Shown piece after piece: positions 1 through 8,703 of a stretch of DNA of 53,076 bases. The DNA is from Kiritimatiellia bacterium. GTDB taxonomy: Bacteria > Verrucomicrobiota > Kiritimatiellia > RFP12 > UBA1067. The notes beneath the pieces are model-generated. The model made no database searches. It worked only from the letters and a program-made list of their open reading frames with translations, and was not told the DNA's origin. The stretch covers positions 1 to 53,076 of the forward strand of contig JAFQYM010000006.1 of NCBI GenBank assembly GCA_017406465.1. Direction: 5' to 3'. Numbering within the stretch: position 1 is the first letter of the stretch; each line of letters begins with the position of its first letter. The position numbers were made by a program, and so were the translations under genes.

Positions 1-94
1 GGGGGCGTGTGATTCTTCCTCATCCTCAACACCACCCAATGTTTTCAGGCACAACCACTCGCTGAAGCCCGCTTAACAGGCCTTCTCTTCCCAT

Positions 95-129
95 TCCGCT
101 TTTGCTAACTACAGTTGTCCGCTTTTGCT
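95..129. repeat. Pair of 12-base direct repeats, 23-base period
   Basis: TCCGCTTTTGCT occurs at 95-106 and again at 118-129. On the minus strand it reads AGCAAAAGCGGA twice, which resembles the CGCAAAAGG-type half-sites at 8717/8740 and 5750/5727, with the same 23-base period. No -10 box lies at the distance seen at those sites on either strand, so a regulatory role is only a guess. The rest of 1-94 shows nothing I can name. Confidence 0.3.
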
Positions 130-189
130 TTCACCGCGACATTCTAATTTTCTCGCCGCCGCGAAAAAAGTTGAAAAAAGCTGCTTTAG

Positions 190-390
190 CAGGTTGAGGC
201 GGTTTTCACCTTCTTCAACGAGCGAAACAGCCCTTTTGCGGCGGTGCGCGGGGACACTCTCGCCGAGATCGCCGCGAGGCTCGGCTACTGCAACGCGGCA
301 TACATCACCAACATCTTCAAGCGCCATGTCACCATGCTGCCCGACGGCAACCGACCAGTCACCCCTGCATACAAGATACGCAATCTCTGA
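190..390 (+). pseudogene. Remnant of an AraC-family C-terminal helix-turn-helix
   Basis: The frame is open from just after a TAG at 187-189 to a TGA at 388-390 and has no plausible start codon. It encodes a stretch typical of the second HTH of AraC/XylS regulators: TLAEIAARLGY, then NAAYITNIFKRH, then MLPDG. Only about 50 residues of the family's roughly 100-residue DNA-binding domain remain and no sensor domain is present. It is most likely the tail of a decayed regulator. The bases from 391 to 540 show nothing recognisable. Confidence 0.5.
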
Positions 391-541
391 AAGGCTGCGA
401 GCCGGACATTTCGCAATGTCAATAGCCTCCCCATTCATGACTCTTACATTTTATCAATAGTGCAAAGCCATCTTTTTTACATTTTATCGCAACCATTACG
501 AACCTTATTTCTCACTTTATTACGGTTCCTTCAGATTCCTG

Positions 542-570
542 CGGGGACAGACCCCACGAAAGCTCCTGTT
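542..570 (-). repeat. RAYT-associated short repeat, copy 1
   Basis: On the minus strand this reads GAGCTTTCGTGGGG followed by TCTGTCCCC. The same core recurs at 793, 1589, 1683 (degenerate), 31039 and 46425. It lies directly beyond the 3' end of the RAYT gene, as expected for REP-like elements with their transposase. Confidence 0.55.
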
Positions 571-598
571 TTATTGGCTTTCACCGCCCCTCCGCCTT

Positions 599-1420
599 TC
601 ACGCCGCCCTTTCCGCCGCCTTCGCGAGCCGCCAGCCATGCGTTGCGTAGCCAAGCTCCCCCACCTCCCGCGCCGTGACGCTCCGCGACCGGAACCGGTC
701 ACCCAGCACAAACGCCGTCGCAGTCACGAACGCGAGGCTCCCGAATATCTTCCCCGCCCCTATCTGCGCCACCCTCCTCATCAACCGCCCGTCGGGGACA
801 GACCCCGCGAAAGTGCCGTCGGACGCAGAGATCCAGCTCCAGGCGTAGTCCGCCGCGTGTTTCACCATCCCGGCGCGGACAGGGTTCAGGTAGACGTAGC
901 GCATGCAGACAGCATGGTAGCGACCGTCCTCAACCAAGGTAGACTTGAAGCGCCCATCCCATATCGAGCCGCTGTAGCCGCGCTCGCGCTTGAACCAGAC
1001 GTTGAAGAGCTCCTTGAACGTCTTTATGAACTCGCTTACGTCGTTCATCCGCGCGCGCAGGCGCTCCTGCGCCTCGGCAACCGCGGAATCCATGCCGATG
1101 CCGCGGAGCTCCTCCCAGTGCGACGCGAGGTCTTCGGCCGCCCGCTCGCCTTTCAGCGCCGCAACGCGGCGGATTAGCTCGCCCTCGGGCAGCTTGTCCT
1201 CACAGCGCACCACCTTGCATACTATGTGGAAGTGGTTGTCCATCGCGACATACGCCTCAAGCTCCACGCCCGAGAACGCCGCCGCGCGCTTCAACGCGTC
1301 GACGAGCTGCGTCTTCACCCTCCCCTTCTCGAACAGGAAGCGCCTGTCGTTGGTGCGCGACATGAGGTGGTATCGCGCTGTCCCGTTGTTCGACTTCTTG
1401 ATTCTTGCAGTCCTTGCCAT
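599..1420 (-). CDS. REP-associated (Y1-type, IS200-like) transposase
   Basis: The product is 273 residues, normal for single-copy RAYT proteins, which process short palindromic repeats as single-stranded DNA. The HUH metal site is visible as NHFHIV, and the family block GSIWDGRFKS followed by RYVYLNPVRAG is intact. Start ATG at 1418-1420 is chosen because AGAAAGGA lies just upstream; longer versions lack support. The gene carries a copy of its own repeat in frame at 793-816, encoding TFAGSVPDG, and is surrounded by three more. In the segment before GYSG, where relatives have tyrosines (FTQWYN or YxxYFN), this protein has FNVWFK. The catalytic tyrosine may therefore be replaced by phenylalanine, which would leave it inactive. 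That alignment was made by eye. Confidence 0.85.
   Translation of the reverse strand: MARTARIKKSNNGTARYHLMSRTNDRRFLFEKGRVKTQLVDALKRAAAFSGVELEAYVAMDNHFHIVCKVVRCEDKLPEGELIRRVAALKGERAAEDLASHWEELRGIGMDSAVAEAQERLRARMNDVSEFIKTFKELFNVWFKRERGYSGSIWDGRFKSTLVEDGRYHAVCMRYVYLNPVRAGMVKHAADYAWSWISASDGTFAGSVPDGRLMRRVAQIGAGKIFGSLAFVTATAFVLGDRFRSRSVTAREVGELGYATHGWRLAKAAERAA
793..816 (+). repeat. RAYT-associated repeat inside the transposase gene, copy 2
   Basis: GGGGACAGACCCCGCGAAAG is the repeat core in the opposite orientation to copy 3, located inside the coding sequence near the C-terminus of the RAYT protein and read in frame. Confidence 0.55.
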
Positions 1421-1588
1421 TTTGTAGTCCTTTCTGCCGCCGCTTCCCGCGGCGACAGATGCATCATACCACATCTCGGCGAAAGAAAAATGAATTGAAA
1501 GTGAATTCGTTCGGAGGTCGCCGACAGGCAAAAGGACGGCAAGGAGGCCTGAATCAGGGGTGGCGGCTGGGTCGGCATCGGGAAAGTA

Positions 1589-1621
1589 CTGAAAAATCAG
1601 GCTTTCGTGGGGTCTGTCCCC
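1589..1621 (+). repeat. RAYT-associated short repeat, copy 3
   Basis: CTGAAAAATCAG, then GCTTTCGTGGGG, then TCTGTCCCC. This is the fullest copy and shares its AAAAATCAG arm with the copy at 31039. The 322-base spacer 1421-1742 holds this copy, the degenerate copy 4 and the RAYT ribosome-binding site, and otherwise nothing I recognise. Confidence 0.6.
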
Positions 1622-1682
1622 TCGCCGCCGAAGATACCGATGTCAACGTCAGAGGTGACAACGGCAACCAGCAGAGCTAAAA

Positions 1683-1727
1683 CCACGAAAGGCCTGTAAA
1701 ACGAACCTTTCGCAGTGCCTGTCCCCC
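1683..1727 (+). repeat. RAYT-associated repeat, degenerate hairpin copy 4
   Basis: CGAAAGG and CCTTTCG form a seven-base inverted pair, followed by CAGTGCCTGTCCCC. The core is diverged but the same elements are in the same order. Confidence 0.4.
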
Positions 1728-1742
1728 GCCATATCCGTTGAG

Positions 1743-4226
1743 TTAGAAATGACGATTCCCGTAAACGAGGATCTTGCTGAGCGACAGCGGCTTCTTGCCG
1801 CCGCCCGGCTCGAAGCCGACCTTGACGAAATTCGCCGTCGGGGAATCCTTGCGCAAATCCACCCTCAAATCGCCAGCCACGGTTGCCGCATCCCCGACCT
1901 TGCGCCATTCCTCACCGTCTTCCGAGAGCCAGAGGACAAGATCCTTCGCCTCTCCCACGACCGTAACGCCCGTCACATCAACATCGCCGGCAAGCTCGAC
2001 GACGGCCCACGGCGCATCCTCGGGCTTCGTCGCAAAAAGCCCTTTGCGCTTCGGGTCGTATGGCGTCGCGTCCGAGACTCGCGCATAATCCTCGGGCGTA
2101 TCGCCCGTCCCGCTCGAGGAAATCCTCACAAGCGCATCGCCCGAGACGAGTGGCGCACCGTAGTCCCGCTCGGACACTTTCGCGGCCCCCGTCGGCGGCT
2201 CGCTTTCGTTTCTGAAATCCGCTATCATTCTGAACAGCGCACGATCCTCGCGGAAGCCCTTGATGGCAGAAATCATGCGCCAGTTAAAATCACCCTTAGC
2301 CGTCTCTCCGCCACTTCCGGCATAATCCGAAGCGATAGCGAGAAATCTGCCGAATTTCTCCTTGTCCTTCGACCAACGCCCGAGAGCATAGGCGAATATC
2401 TGCGCCAGATAGTTGGAGCCGTCTCTATTCGCATCAAGCGCCACGGAGAGAATCTTCATCACCAGTTCGTCGTTCTTCGCAAAGCGCTTGAGGAAGCGGC
2501 CAAGCGCGTCGCGCCGGTAGTTCATCTCCTCGGCGATACGCGTCTTCGGCTGGGGAAGATTCTTGAAAACGCGCGCCGTCTCCTTCGCGAGCGACTTTTC
2601 GTCCATCCCCTTCGCAGCCATCGCCTCGATCGCCACCCACGCGAAATCCCACGAAACCAGCCGCCCGTCCGGCTGGGTGGCGAAAAGTTCACCGAGATAC
2701 TTGCGCCACTCGTCGATACCGGCCCCCTTTTCTTTAAGGGAATCGGTGTACGCCCGCCATGCCGTATAGTTGTAGGGGCAGCGCATCGCCGCCTCGCGGA
2801 GTCTCCCCGCGAAAAGCAGAAGTTCCGACTCGTCGTGCGCGGTCCTGTCGGCGAATGCCCGCTCGACAGACTGAATGTACTGGAATCCATACCCCCACAG
2901 CTTGAACACGCCCTGTGTATACGGGCGTATCCCATTGACTATCCCCCAATTATTGCCCGATTCGTTTAAAAGCCAGGCGCAATGCCTTGGCTGACCGGCG
3001 CGCTGCGACATGACCCCGTGGGCATTCGAGAAGAGAGCCGCCCACCTCGCCTGCTCGGTACACACTCCGCCAACACGCGAGCGCAGATACTGGCGCGGCC
3101 AGCCGGAGGCGAGCCATGGGCGCAGATATTCGTCGTTCTTCGCCCACTTGCTGACGTTAAAGCAGTTTCTCTTTCTGTACGGAACTCCCTGGAGCCCGAC
3201 ATTCCGCTTTAAACGCGCAGGATAGCTCCGCGCCGTATTAAGCCAGAGAATGTCCGCAGGGTCGACCGGCCGTCTCACGATATAGCGCCACTGGCGGCAG
3301 TCGCGCTCTTTCGCGCCTTTTACAAACCTGTCCAACATCCCAAGCCGCCGGAAGGCAGCCCAATGACGCACGGTCGCCGTCATGTCGTCGCCCTTCTGCG
3401 CGTTTATCGCCACGGCCACAGTCGCCCTGCGGCCCATTTCGGTCTTGGACCATCCCTCCTTCTCGTCATTGAGGAAAAGCGTCATCAGCGTCTCAAGCGC
3501 GAGCGGCGCGTTGAACACGGGACCCGACAGGAGGAAATCCTCAAGAACGGCATCGTCGTCCCAGAGACGGGCGAACAGCTCGCGCCCGCCCTTCGCGGCG
3601 AGTATTTCCTTTATCTTCGCCTCGGTGCATATCTCGACAAGGCGCTTGCGCAGGATCGCGCGACGGGCTGGCGAACCGGGCTTCAGGTCTTCTGGCTTCA
3701 ATTTCCGACCGTCGACTGTCGGCTGTCGAACGATCTTCGCCAAATCGACATTCGACGCCCGGCTTCCGGCATCGGGTTCAAGCCTTTTCGGCTCCAGGTT
3801 GACGACGCCGTCGCCCAACTCGCCGAGCCCGCGCAGCGGATCTTTCGGAGGCTCGGCGATCTCCTCGCCTAAATCCTTCAGAAACGTGTACGCGGCCCAG
3901 CCCCAGAAGCTCGTGCAATTTGTATCGTAGACTGACTTTAGGCACTCGATGCAACGCTTCTTCTCTGTTTTAATGCTGCTGCGGAGAAATGCAAATTCAG
4001 CCATGTCGACGGCCTGAATCTCTTCGACAGTGCGCCCCTCGAGAGGCCGCGCCCTAAGCTCCGCAATGAAAGCGCGTCCTTCTTCGAGCTTGCCGGAAGA
4101 GCCTATCCACTGCGCATGAGCTACAGTTTTGTAGCCGTCAGGTTTTCCGCGCTGAAGCTGAACCGCAGAATTTGCCGTCGCAGCAACAGCGACTGCGAAA
4201 AATACCGCCAAGGATTTTCTTAACAT
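1743..4226 (-). CDS. Secreted transglutaminase-like protein with C-terminal discoidin-like domain
   Basis: The 827-residue protein starts with a signal peptide (MLRKSLAVFFAVAVAATANS). A mid-protein block GGVCTEQARWAA followed about 20 residues later by PRHCAWLL looks like the Cys and His elements of transglutaminase/cysteine-protease-like folds. The last 150 residues read like an F5/8 type C (discoidin) carbohydrate-binding domain (VTGVTVVGEAKDLVLWLSED, then FVKVGFEPGG). It probably acts outside the cytoplasm on peptide or glycan material. It lies 114 bases downstream of the GH28 gene on the same strand with no clear promoter of its own, so co-transcription is likely. The assignment rests on motif resemblance only; the first 350 residues match nothing I recognise. 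Confidence 0.55.
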   Translation of the reverse strand: MLRKSLAVFFAVAVAATANSAVQLQRGKPDGYKTVAHAQWIGSSGKLEEGRAFIAELRARPLEGRTVEEIQAVDMAEFAFLRSSIKTEKKRCIECLKSVYDTNCTSFWGWAAYTFLKDLGEEIAEPPKDPLRGLGELGDGVVNLEPKRLEPDAGSRASNVDLAKIVRQPTVDGRKLKPEDLKPGSPARRAILRKRLVEICTEAKIKEILAAKGGRELFARLWDDDAVLEDFLLSGPVFNAPLALETLMTLFLNDEKEGWSKTEMGRRATVAVAINAQKGDDMTATVRHWAAFRRLGMLDRFVKGAKERDCRQWRYIVRRPVDPADILWLNTARSYPARLKRNVGLQGVPYRKRNCFNVSKWAKNDEYLRPWLASGWPRQYLRSRVGGVCTEQARWAALFSNAHGVMSQRAGQPRHCAWLLNESGNNWGIVNGIRPYTQGVFKLWGYGFQYIQSVERAFADRTAHDESELLLFAGRLREAAMRCPYNYTAWRAYTDSLKEKGAGIDEWRKYLGELFATQPDGRLVSWDFAWVAIEAMAAKGMDEKSLAKETARVFKNLPQPKTRIAEEMNYRRDALGRFLKRFAKNDELVMKILSVALDANRDGSNYLAQIFAYALGRWSKDKEKFGRFLAIASDYAGSGGETAKGDFNWRMISAIKGFREDRALFRMIADFRNESEPPTGAAKVSERDYGAPLVSGDALVRISSSGTGDTPEDYARVSDATPYDPKRKGLFATKPEDAPWAVVELAGDVDVTGVTVVGEAKDLVLWLSEDGEEWRKVGDAATVAGDLRVDLRKDSPTANFVKVGFEPGGGKKPLSLSKILVYGNRHF

Positions 4227-4340
4227 TTATTTCACGCCGTTTTGAGAAATGAGAGGTGGGTTCTAATACGGATAATTGCGCAGTTATTGATTTTTCACGA
4301 AATGCAAGGTTTTAGGAACATTTGACACGGCAAAGTTTCT

Positions 4341-5681
4341 TCATGGTGCATCTATCTCCGTATTGTCGAACGTGAATCCTTCCGCATGGCGCAGGACAAA
4401 GCCCTGCCCCTTGCGTCGGTCCCATGCGGCCGAGCCGTGATGCGTCCAGTCCGGCAACGCTTCTTCCGTGACAACACGGAAGGAGCAGCCCGTAAACGAC
4501 CAATCCGCGAGCGGACAACCGGGACGACCCGCGAGGAACGGCAGTTCAAGCCCCGTCGCGTGGACGTTCGTGAAACGAATCTCGCGCATGGCCGCGGCCA
4601 AGACGCCCTTTTCGGCCGGAGCGATTGACGCGAGAACCGGGCGGCCATAGATTCCATTCATGCGGATATTGTCGAAAGAGAGGTTTTCGATGACCGTCGC
4701 CTCGCGCCCGTAGTCGGTCCAGCCGGGCGCATCCTTCCTGCGCGGCAGAACGAACGCGATTCCGACAGATGTGTCGTGCATGACGATATCGGAAAAGGTG
4801 CAGTCTCGTATGATGCCGTCGTTCGTCCAGCCGATGCGGATTCCGGAGGCCCACGAACGCAGCGAACAGTTTGAGATTATTACACGCTCGCATGGCTTGT
4901 TCTCCTTCAGCGAGCGGCTGTTGGCGCGAACGACGAGAGAATCGTCGCCTGTCTCGATAATGCAGTCTGACACCGTGACATCACGCGAACAGTTGATGTG
5001 AATGCCGTCGTTGTTCGGATAGCGGACGTTTGCGAGGATTTTGAGACCGGAAATCTGCACGCGGTCGCAATCGTGGATCCAGTAGCTCCATCCGGCGGGC
5101 TGTCCGACCATCGTGACGTCTCGTATGACGACATCGCTGCATCCGGCGAGGAACACGACGCGCGGCAGGGAGTTCGTCATGTCGTGGACTCGCTCGTATT
5201 TCCATCCCGTCCAGCCCTCATCCTTCTTTTCCTTGATGTGGCACCCGCCGTTGCAGTCGATCGTGCCGCCGCCTGTGATGGCGATGCGTCCCGCCTCGTC
5301 CGCAAAAACAAACGCGGCGTTGCGTGTACGCGGCAGGTTTTCCTTGACGACATGCTTCGCGTCGGGCCAGTCCGGGAAGTCTGCAATATCCGGTGAGGCA
5401 AGAAGCGTCGCCGTGCGGTCGATGTGAAGTTCGACGCCGCTCTTCATGCGCAACGCGCCGGAAAGGAACGTGCCATCCGCGAAAACGACGCGTCCGCCAC
5501 CTTTCCCCGCGCACGCATCGATTGTCTGCTGGATTGCGGCGGTGTCCTTCGTCTGCCCATCGCCCTTCGCGCCGAAGTCGCGCACATTGAAGTCTGCGGA
5601 ATAGGCAATCGCGGCAAACAGGGAAATAGCCAATGCCACACCCCATTTTACACTTCCCGTTCTGCTCCTTGTATTTCTCAT
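4341..5681 (-). CDS. Glycoside hydrolase family 28 (polygalacturonase-like)
   Basis: The 446-residue secreted enzyme has an N-terminal signal sequence (about residues 13-28), then the classic GH28 opening FNVRDFGAKGDGQTKDTAAI and a right-handed beta-helix. Catalytic blocks NNDGIHI and GDDSLVV match the family's NTD and DD motifs. The third block, normally GHG, reads SWASGIRIG, so the conserved histidine is absent, and the RIK block is not clear. It would cleave galacturonan or rhamnogalacturonan-type pectin outside the cell or in the periplasm. A -10 box TATAAT sits six bases before the ATG, so the message may be leaderless. The upstream operator is shared with the SDR-MFS-dehydratase operon at 8.8-12.3 kb, tying both to pectin or galacturonate use. 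Confidence 0.85.
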   Translation of the reverse strand: MRNTRSRTGSVKWGVALAISLFAAIAYSADFNVRDFGAKGDGQTKDTAAIQQTIDACAGKGGGRVVFADGTFLSGALRMKSGVELHIDRTATLLASPDIADFPDWPDAKHVVKENLPRTRNAAFVFADEAGRIAITGGGTIDCNGGCHIKEKKDEGWTGWKYERVHDMTNSLPRVVFLAGCSDVVIRDVTMVGQPAGWSYWIHDCDRVQISGLKILANVRYPNNDGIHINCSRDVTVSDCIIETGDDSLVVRANSRSLKENKPCERVIISNCSLRSWASGIRIGWTNDGIIRDCTFSDIVMHDTSVGIAFVLPRRKDAPGWTDYGREATVIENLSFDNIRMNGIYGRPVLASIAPAEKGVLAAAMREIRFTNVHATGLELPFLAGRPGCPLADWSFTGCSFRVVTEEALPDWTHHGSAAWDRRKGQGFVLRHAEGFTFDNTEIDAP

Positions 5682-5687
5682 GCCGAC

Positions 5688-5750
5688 ATTATATCACGGG
5701 CCGCTTTCGCTTTGCATCCCGTTTGCGCAAAAATGAGCACGCCAAATGCG
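5688..5750 (-). promoter_or_regulatory. GH28 promoter with AraC-type direct-repeat operator
   Basis: On the minus strand a half-site CGCATTTGGCGTGC starts at 5750 and CGCAAACGGGATGC starts at 5727, a 23-base period. TATAAT starts at 5693, so the half-sites lie 57 and 34 bases upstream of the -10. The SDR operon has exactly the same distances. The -35 is poor (TGCAAA), as expected for an activated promoter. Confidence 0.65.
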
Positions 5751-5852
5751 AAGGATGCGGTGCGAGTTGGGGTTCTCGAAGCCGCAGAAGTCGGATATCG
5801 CCTTGAGCGGCATCGTCCCCGAAAGGAGATGCTGGGCGCGCGCGAGCTGGCG
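5694..5852 (-). pseudogene. Remnant of a XylR-like regulator C-terminus
   Basis: The minus strand encodes QLARAQHLLSG, then MPLKAISDFCGFENPNS, then a stop at 5694-5696. This matches the C-terminal HTH of the intact regulator at 7539-8696 (QLARAKDLLREG, MPIKALSDFCGFENPNS). An in-frame TAA at 5853-5855 interrupts it and the last helix is diverged. It overlaps the GH28 operator and promoter. The rest of the spacer to 6029 has no clear homology. Confidence 0.7.
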
Positions 5853-6029
5853 TTACCAGGGCCGCATCGCCACTTCCTTGATCAAGCCTCAGTCCTGCCC
5901 GACACTCATCAAGCGACTGAAGCTTGCAGATCTCAGCGGGCGACAGGCCACTCTCCTGCGGAATGGCGAAAACTAAACGTTTGAGTCGCGCGCAAGCGAC
6001 AATAAAACGCTTCTCCGGAAGCACCGGCA

Positions 6030-7400
6030 TCAGGCGGGGGATTCCCGCAGATTCAATGGAGTGCCAATAGTATAAATCATCTTGTCGGGCAACTCATCCT
6101 TTTGCAAGAACATGACCATATAGACTGGCGCATAGAAAACGCCGTTTTCGACTTTGAGCGCCGAATCGTCAAAAACTACCGCCTCATTGATTCCATATTC
6201 CACCTGCGACATCACGCGGTTCAACGCCCGATGCCGCTTGTAGTGCTTTCCGCTCTTCACTTCAACAGGCAGGACCTTTCCGTTCGTTTCCAGGACAAAG
6301 TCTATCTCGCCGTGTTCACGCGATGCGTAGTATGAAGGCGAGAATCCGTGCGCAAAGAGTTCTTGCGCCACTGCATTCTCGTATACCGAGCCAAAGTTGA
6401 CGTCCAGCTCCGCATTTAGTATCTTCAGCTGGATGCCGTCCATGTAGAATGCCGCAAGCAGTCCGACATCGTTCAAGAACAACTTGAAAAGGCTGGTGCG
6501 CTTGGACAGGACAAGAGGGACTACTGGCTCGTCGACAACGTAGGAAGGAATTGCGACACCAGCCTCCTTCAACCAGACAAATTCGTCTTCCAGGCGCTCC
6601 GTGCGCTCCCCCGGCTTTACGCTGTTCACATAGAACCGCTTGTTCTTCTTGTTGAGCTCCGGCGCAATTCTCTCAAAGACCTCGCGGATTCGCAACGAGT
6701 TTTCCTTGTCGTATTTCGTTATGTCCTTCTTGTATTCGACAAGGATCTGCTCCTGCACTTTCACCACGGCGGAAATATCGTGAGTGTCAAGATACCTCTG
6801 CACCGCCGCAGGCATGCCGCCGACGACAAGATACAGGCGAAACAGCTTCGACAGTCTTTCGTGGTAAAGGCGGTCGAGCGGACGTCTTTCTTCCCACGAT
6901 TTTCGCGCCGCCGCTATCAACTCCTCGCGTTCACCGTTTGCAAGCACGAATTCCTCAAAGTCTAAAGGATACATCTTCACTTCGTCCATAAAGCCGACGG
7001 GAACGGAGCGCACGTTTTTCAGTTCGACACCAAGAAGAGAGCCGCTGAGGATGTAATGGCATGTGCCGTCCTGAACAAGAAACTTTATGTAGGTGACAGC
7101 CTCGGGGCATTCCTGAACTTCGTCAAGAAAAACGAGCGTCTTGCCTCGCATGAGGCCTTTCCTCGAAAACGTGGACAGCTTTTCGAGAATGTCGTTTTCA
7201 TCTTCTACATTCTCGAAAATCCACTTTGCCGATGGTGTCTTGATGAAGTTTATCTCGATGAAATTCTCGTAATGCTGCTGAGCAAAATCTTCAATTATGA
7301 ACGTCTTGCCGACCTGTCGCGCGCCATCGACCAAAAGTGCATAACGCCCATCATCAGAAAAGAATCGCTCCAATCGTGCAGTTATTTTCCTTTTTAGCAT
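6030..7400 (-). CDS. AAA-family ATPase (AAA_14 + DUF4143 type)
   Basis: The 456-residue protein has a Walker A near residue 30 (GARQVGKT), a Walker B (LVFLDEVQECPE) and a sensor-like SGSLLG, all in an AAA_14 domain. The C-terminal DUF4143 half contains a PD-(D/E)XK-like element, GEIDFVLETNGKVLPVEVKSG. These ATPases are very common in anaerobes and their biological role is unknown; defence or mobile-element association has been suggested. ATG at 7398-7400 follows AAAGGAG. A strong promoter (TTGCAA, 17 bases, TATAAT) and three 33-base-period repeats lie upstream. It is diverged from the two other ATPases at 23.2 and 39.5 kb. Confidence 0.85.
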   Translation of the reverse strand: MLKRKITARLERFFSDDGRYALLVDGARQVGKTFIIEDFAQQHYENFIEINFIKTPSAKWIFENVEDENDILEKLSTFSRKGLMRGKTLVFLDEVQECPEAVTYIKFLVQDGTCHYILSGSLLGVELKNVRSVPVGFMDEVKMYPLDFEEFVLANGEREELIAAARKSWEERRPLDRLYHERLSKLFRLYLVVGGMPAAVQRYLDTHDISAVVKVQEQILVEYKKDITKYDKENSLRIREVFERIAPELNKKNKRFYVNSVKPGERTERLEDEFVWLKEAGVAIPSYVVDEPVVPLVLSKRTSLFKLFLNDVGLLAAFYMDGIQLKILNAELDVNFGSVYENAVAQELFAHGFSPSYYASREHGEIDFVLETNGKVLPVEVKSGKHYKRHRALNRVMSQVEYGINEAVVFDDSALKVENGVFYAPVYMVMFLQKDELPDKMIYTIGTPLNLRESPA

Positions 7401-7421
7401 ATAAAAACTCCTTTGGCGCGA

Positions 7422-7513
7422 ATTATAGCAAAAGAGTTGTCATTTTGCAATCCGCAAAATCATACAGTTTTGTCATTTTGCAGACAACAAAAACCACGAT
7501 ATTTGTCATTTTG
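7422..7513 (-). promoter_or_regulatory. ATPase promoter with three 33-base-period direct repeats
   Basis: TATAAT occupies 7422-7427 and TTGCAA 7445-7450 on the minus strand, with a 17-base spacer. The motif TTGTCATTTTG (plus strand) starts at 7437, 7470 and 7503, spaced exactly 33 and 33 bases; the first copy overlaps the -35. The pattern suggests a cooperatively bound repressor. Confidence 0.65.
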
Positions 7514-7538
7514 TTGAACGAGGCAAGAAACAGCCCCC

Positions 7539-8696
7539 TCATTTCGATTTCGCGCCACCGCGCCATTCGGACATCGTCTTACCGGTCTGCGCTTTGAAGA
7601 ACTTCCTGAGCGAGTTCGGGTTCTCGAAGCCGCAGAAGTCGGACAGCGCCTTGATCGGCATGGTCCCCTCTCTGAGAAGGTCCTTCGCGCGCGCAAGCTG
7701 CACATCGTGGATCTCGTCCAGGACCGAATGCCCGGTTGCCTTGCGGAAGCGCATCTCGGCCTGCCGCCGCGAACAGGGGAAGCGTCCAAGCACCCGCGCC
7801 GCAGTAAGCCCCGAACACGCCTTGCGCCGGATGAGGTCGAGCGCCTCGGAAACGGCAGGATCGTGCGCGGCGAGCTTCCGGGTCGAGGCGCGAGGAACGA
7901 CCATGAGCGGACCGAACGTGCGGCGGCGCGAGCCGCGGAATCTCTCCCTGTCCCTGATACGCGCCGCCAGGAGAAGCGCGGCAAGTTCGCCGCCGCGGCG
8001 GAAGTCGGGCTTCACGGAGCTCAGCGTCGGCGTCGTGTGCTCGCAGATGTCGTGCGCATCGTCCACGCCGATCACGGCGAGATCGTCCGGAACCTTCACG
8101 TCCGCAAAAAGCGCCGCGGACAGAACCTCGGTCGCCACGGCATCGTTCGCCGCAAAGAGCGCACACGGCTTCGACAGCTCGGCGACGAACGCCCGGAGCG
8201 CGCGCTGGTAGCGCGTCGGATCCGCCGCGGAGCCGCGTCCCGAAAAGACGCGGCAGGCGCGTCCGTTCAGCGAAAGCGCCGACACGACCCCGCGCTCGCG
8301 CTCGTCGCTCCAGAAGCGCCGCTCGGGATACGGCACATACGCAAACGATGTCGCGCCAGACCTCATAAGCTCACGCGCGGCCATCCGCGCTGTCGCTGCT
8401 GAGTCGTGCGTCACGCAGAAGGCATTCTTCGGCAGGCACGATGGGTCGTGGTCGAAGAACACGACGGGCAGATTCCCGAACATCGCCGGCGAGACCGTCA
8501 CCGCCGTGCCGCCGCATTCCACTATCGCGCCAACAGGACGCCAGAAGTCCTCAAGCGCCCTTAGACGCTTCGGCGACGGCAGACCGGGGACAGTCTGCAC
8601 AAGCCATCCGCATTTCGCCGCCACATCCTGCACGCCGCCGAGCTTTTCGGCGGCATTCGTCTTGCTCTGCGACTGGAAGTATAGTATCGTGTCCAT
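7539..8696 (-). CDS. XylR-like regulator: LacI-type sensor plus AraC-type HTH
   Basis: The 385-residue protein has a periplasmic-binding-protein-like sensor (residues about 1-270; LAVIGVDDAHDICEHTTPTLSSV is the typical C-terminal part) and an AraC/XylS domain at about 275-380 (ARVLGRFPCSRRQAEMRFRK, then IKALSDFCGFENPNSLRKFF). Proteins of this architecture bind a sugar and activate or repress from direct repeats. ATG at 8694-8696 is chosen because TATAAT ends only seven bases upstream (TTGCAT, 17 bases, TATAAT), which implies a leaderless transcript; longer starts would fall inside the -10. The operator between it and the SDR overlaps its -35, so autorepression is plausible. Likely targets are GH28 and the SDR operon. 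Confidence 0.9.
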   Translation of the reverse strand: MDTILYFQSQSKTNAAEKLGGVQDVAAKCGWLVQTVPGLPSPKRLRALEDFWRPVGAIVECGGTAVTVSPAMFGNLPVVFFDHDPSCLPKNAFCVTHDSAATARMAARELMRSGATSFAYVPYPERRFWSDERERGVVSALSLNGRACRVFSGRGSAADPTRYQRALRAFVAELSKPCALFAANDAVATEVLSAALFADVKVPDDLAVIGVDDAHDICEHTTPTLSSVKPDFRRGGELAALLLAARIRDRERFRGSRRRTFGPLMVVPRASTRKLAAHDPAVSEALDLIRRKACSGLTAARVLGRFPCSRRQAEMRFRKATGHSVLDEIHDVQLARAKDLLREGTMPIKALSDFCGFENPNSLRKFFKAQTGKTMSEWRGGAKSK

Positions 8697-8703
8697 GCGT
8701 ATC

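Noticed and set aside
638..1177. Long plus-strand frames opposite the transposase and most other GC-rich genes
   Set aside because: They are antisense shadows of genes with clear domains and have no ribosome-binding sites.
7437..7513. Three spaced direct repeats that could be read as a tiny CRISPR array
   Set aside because: The repeats are only 11-13 bases with imperfect copies, overlap a -35 box, and no cas genes are present. Regulatory sites fit better.
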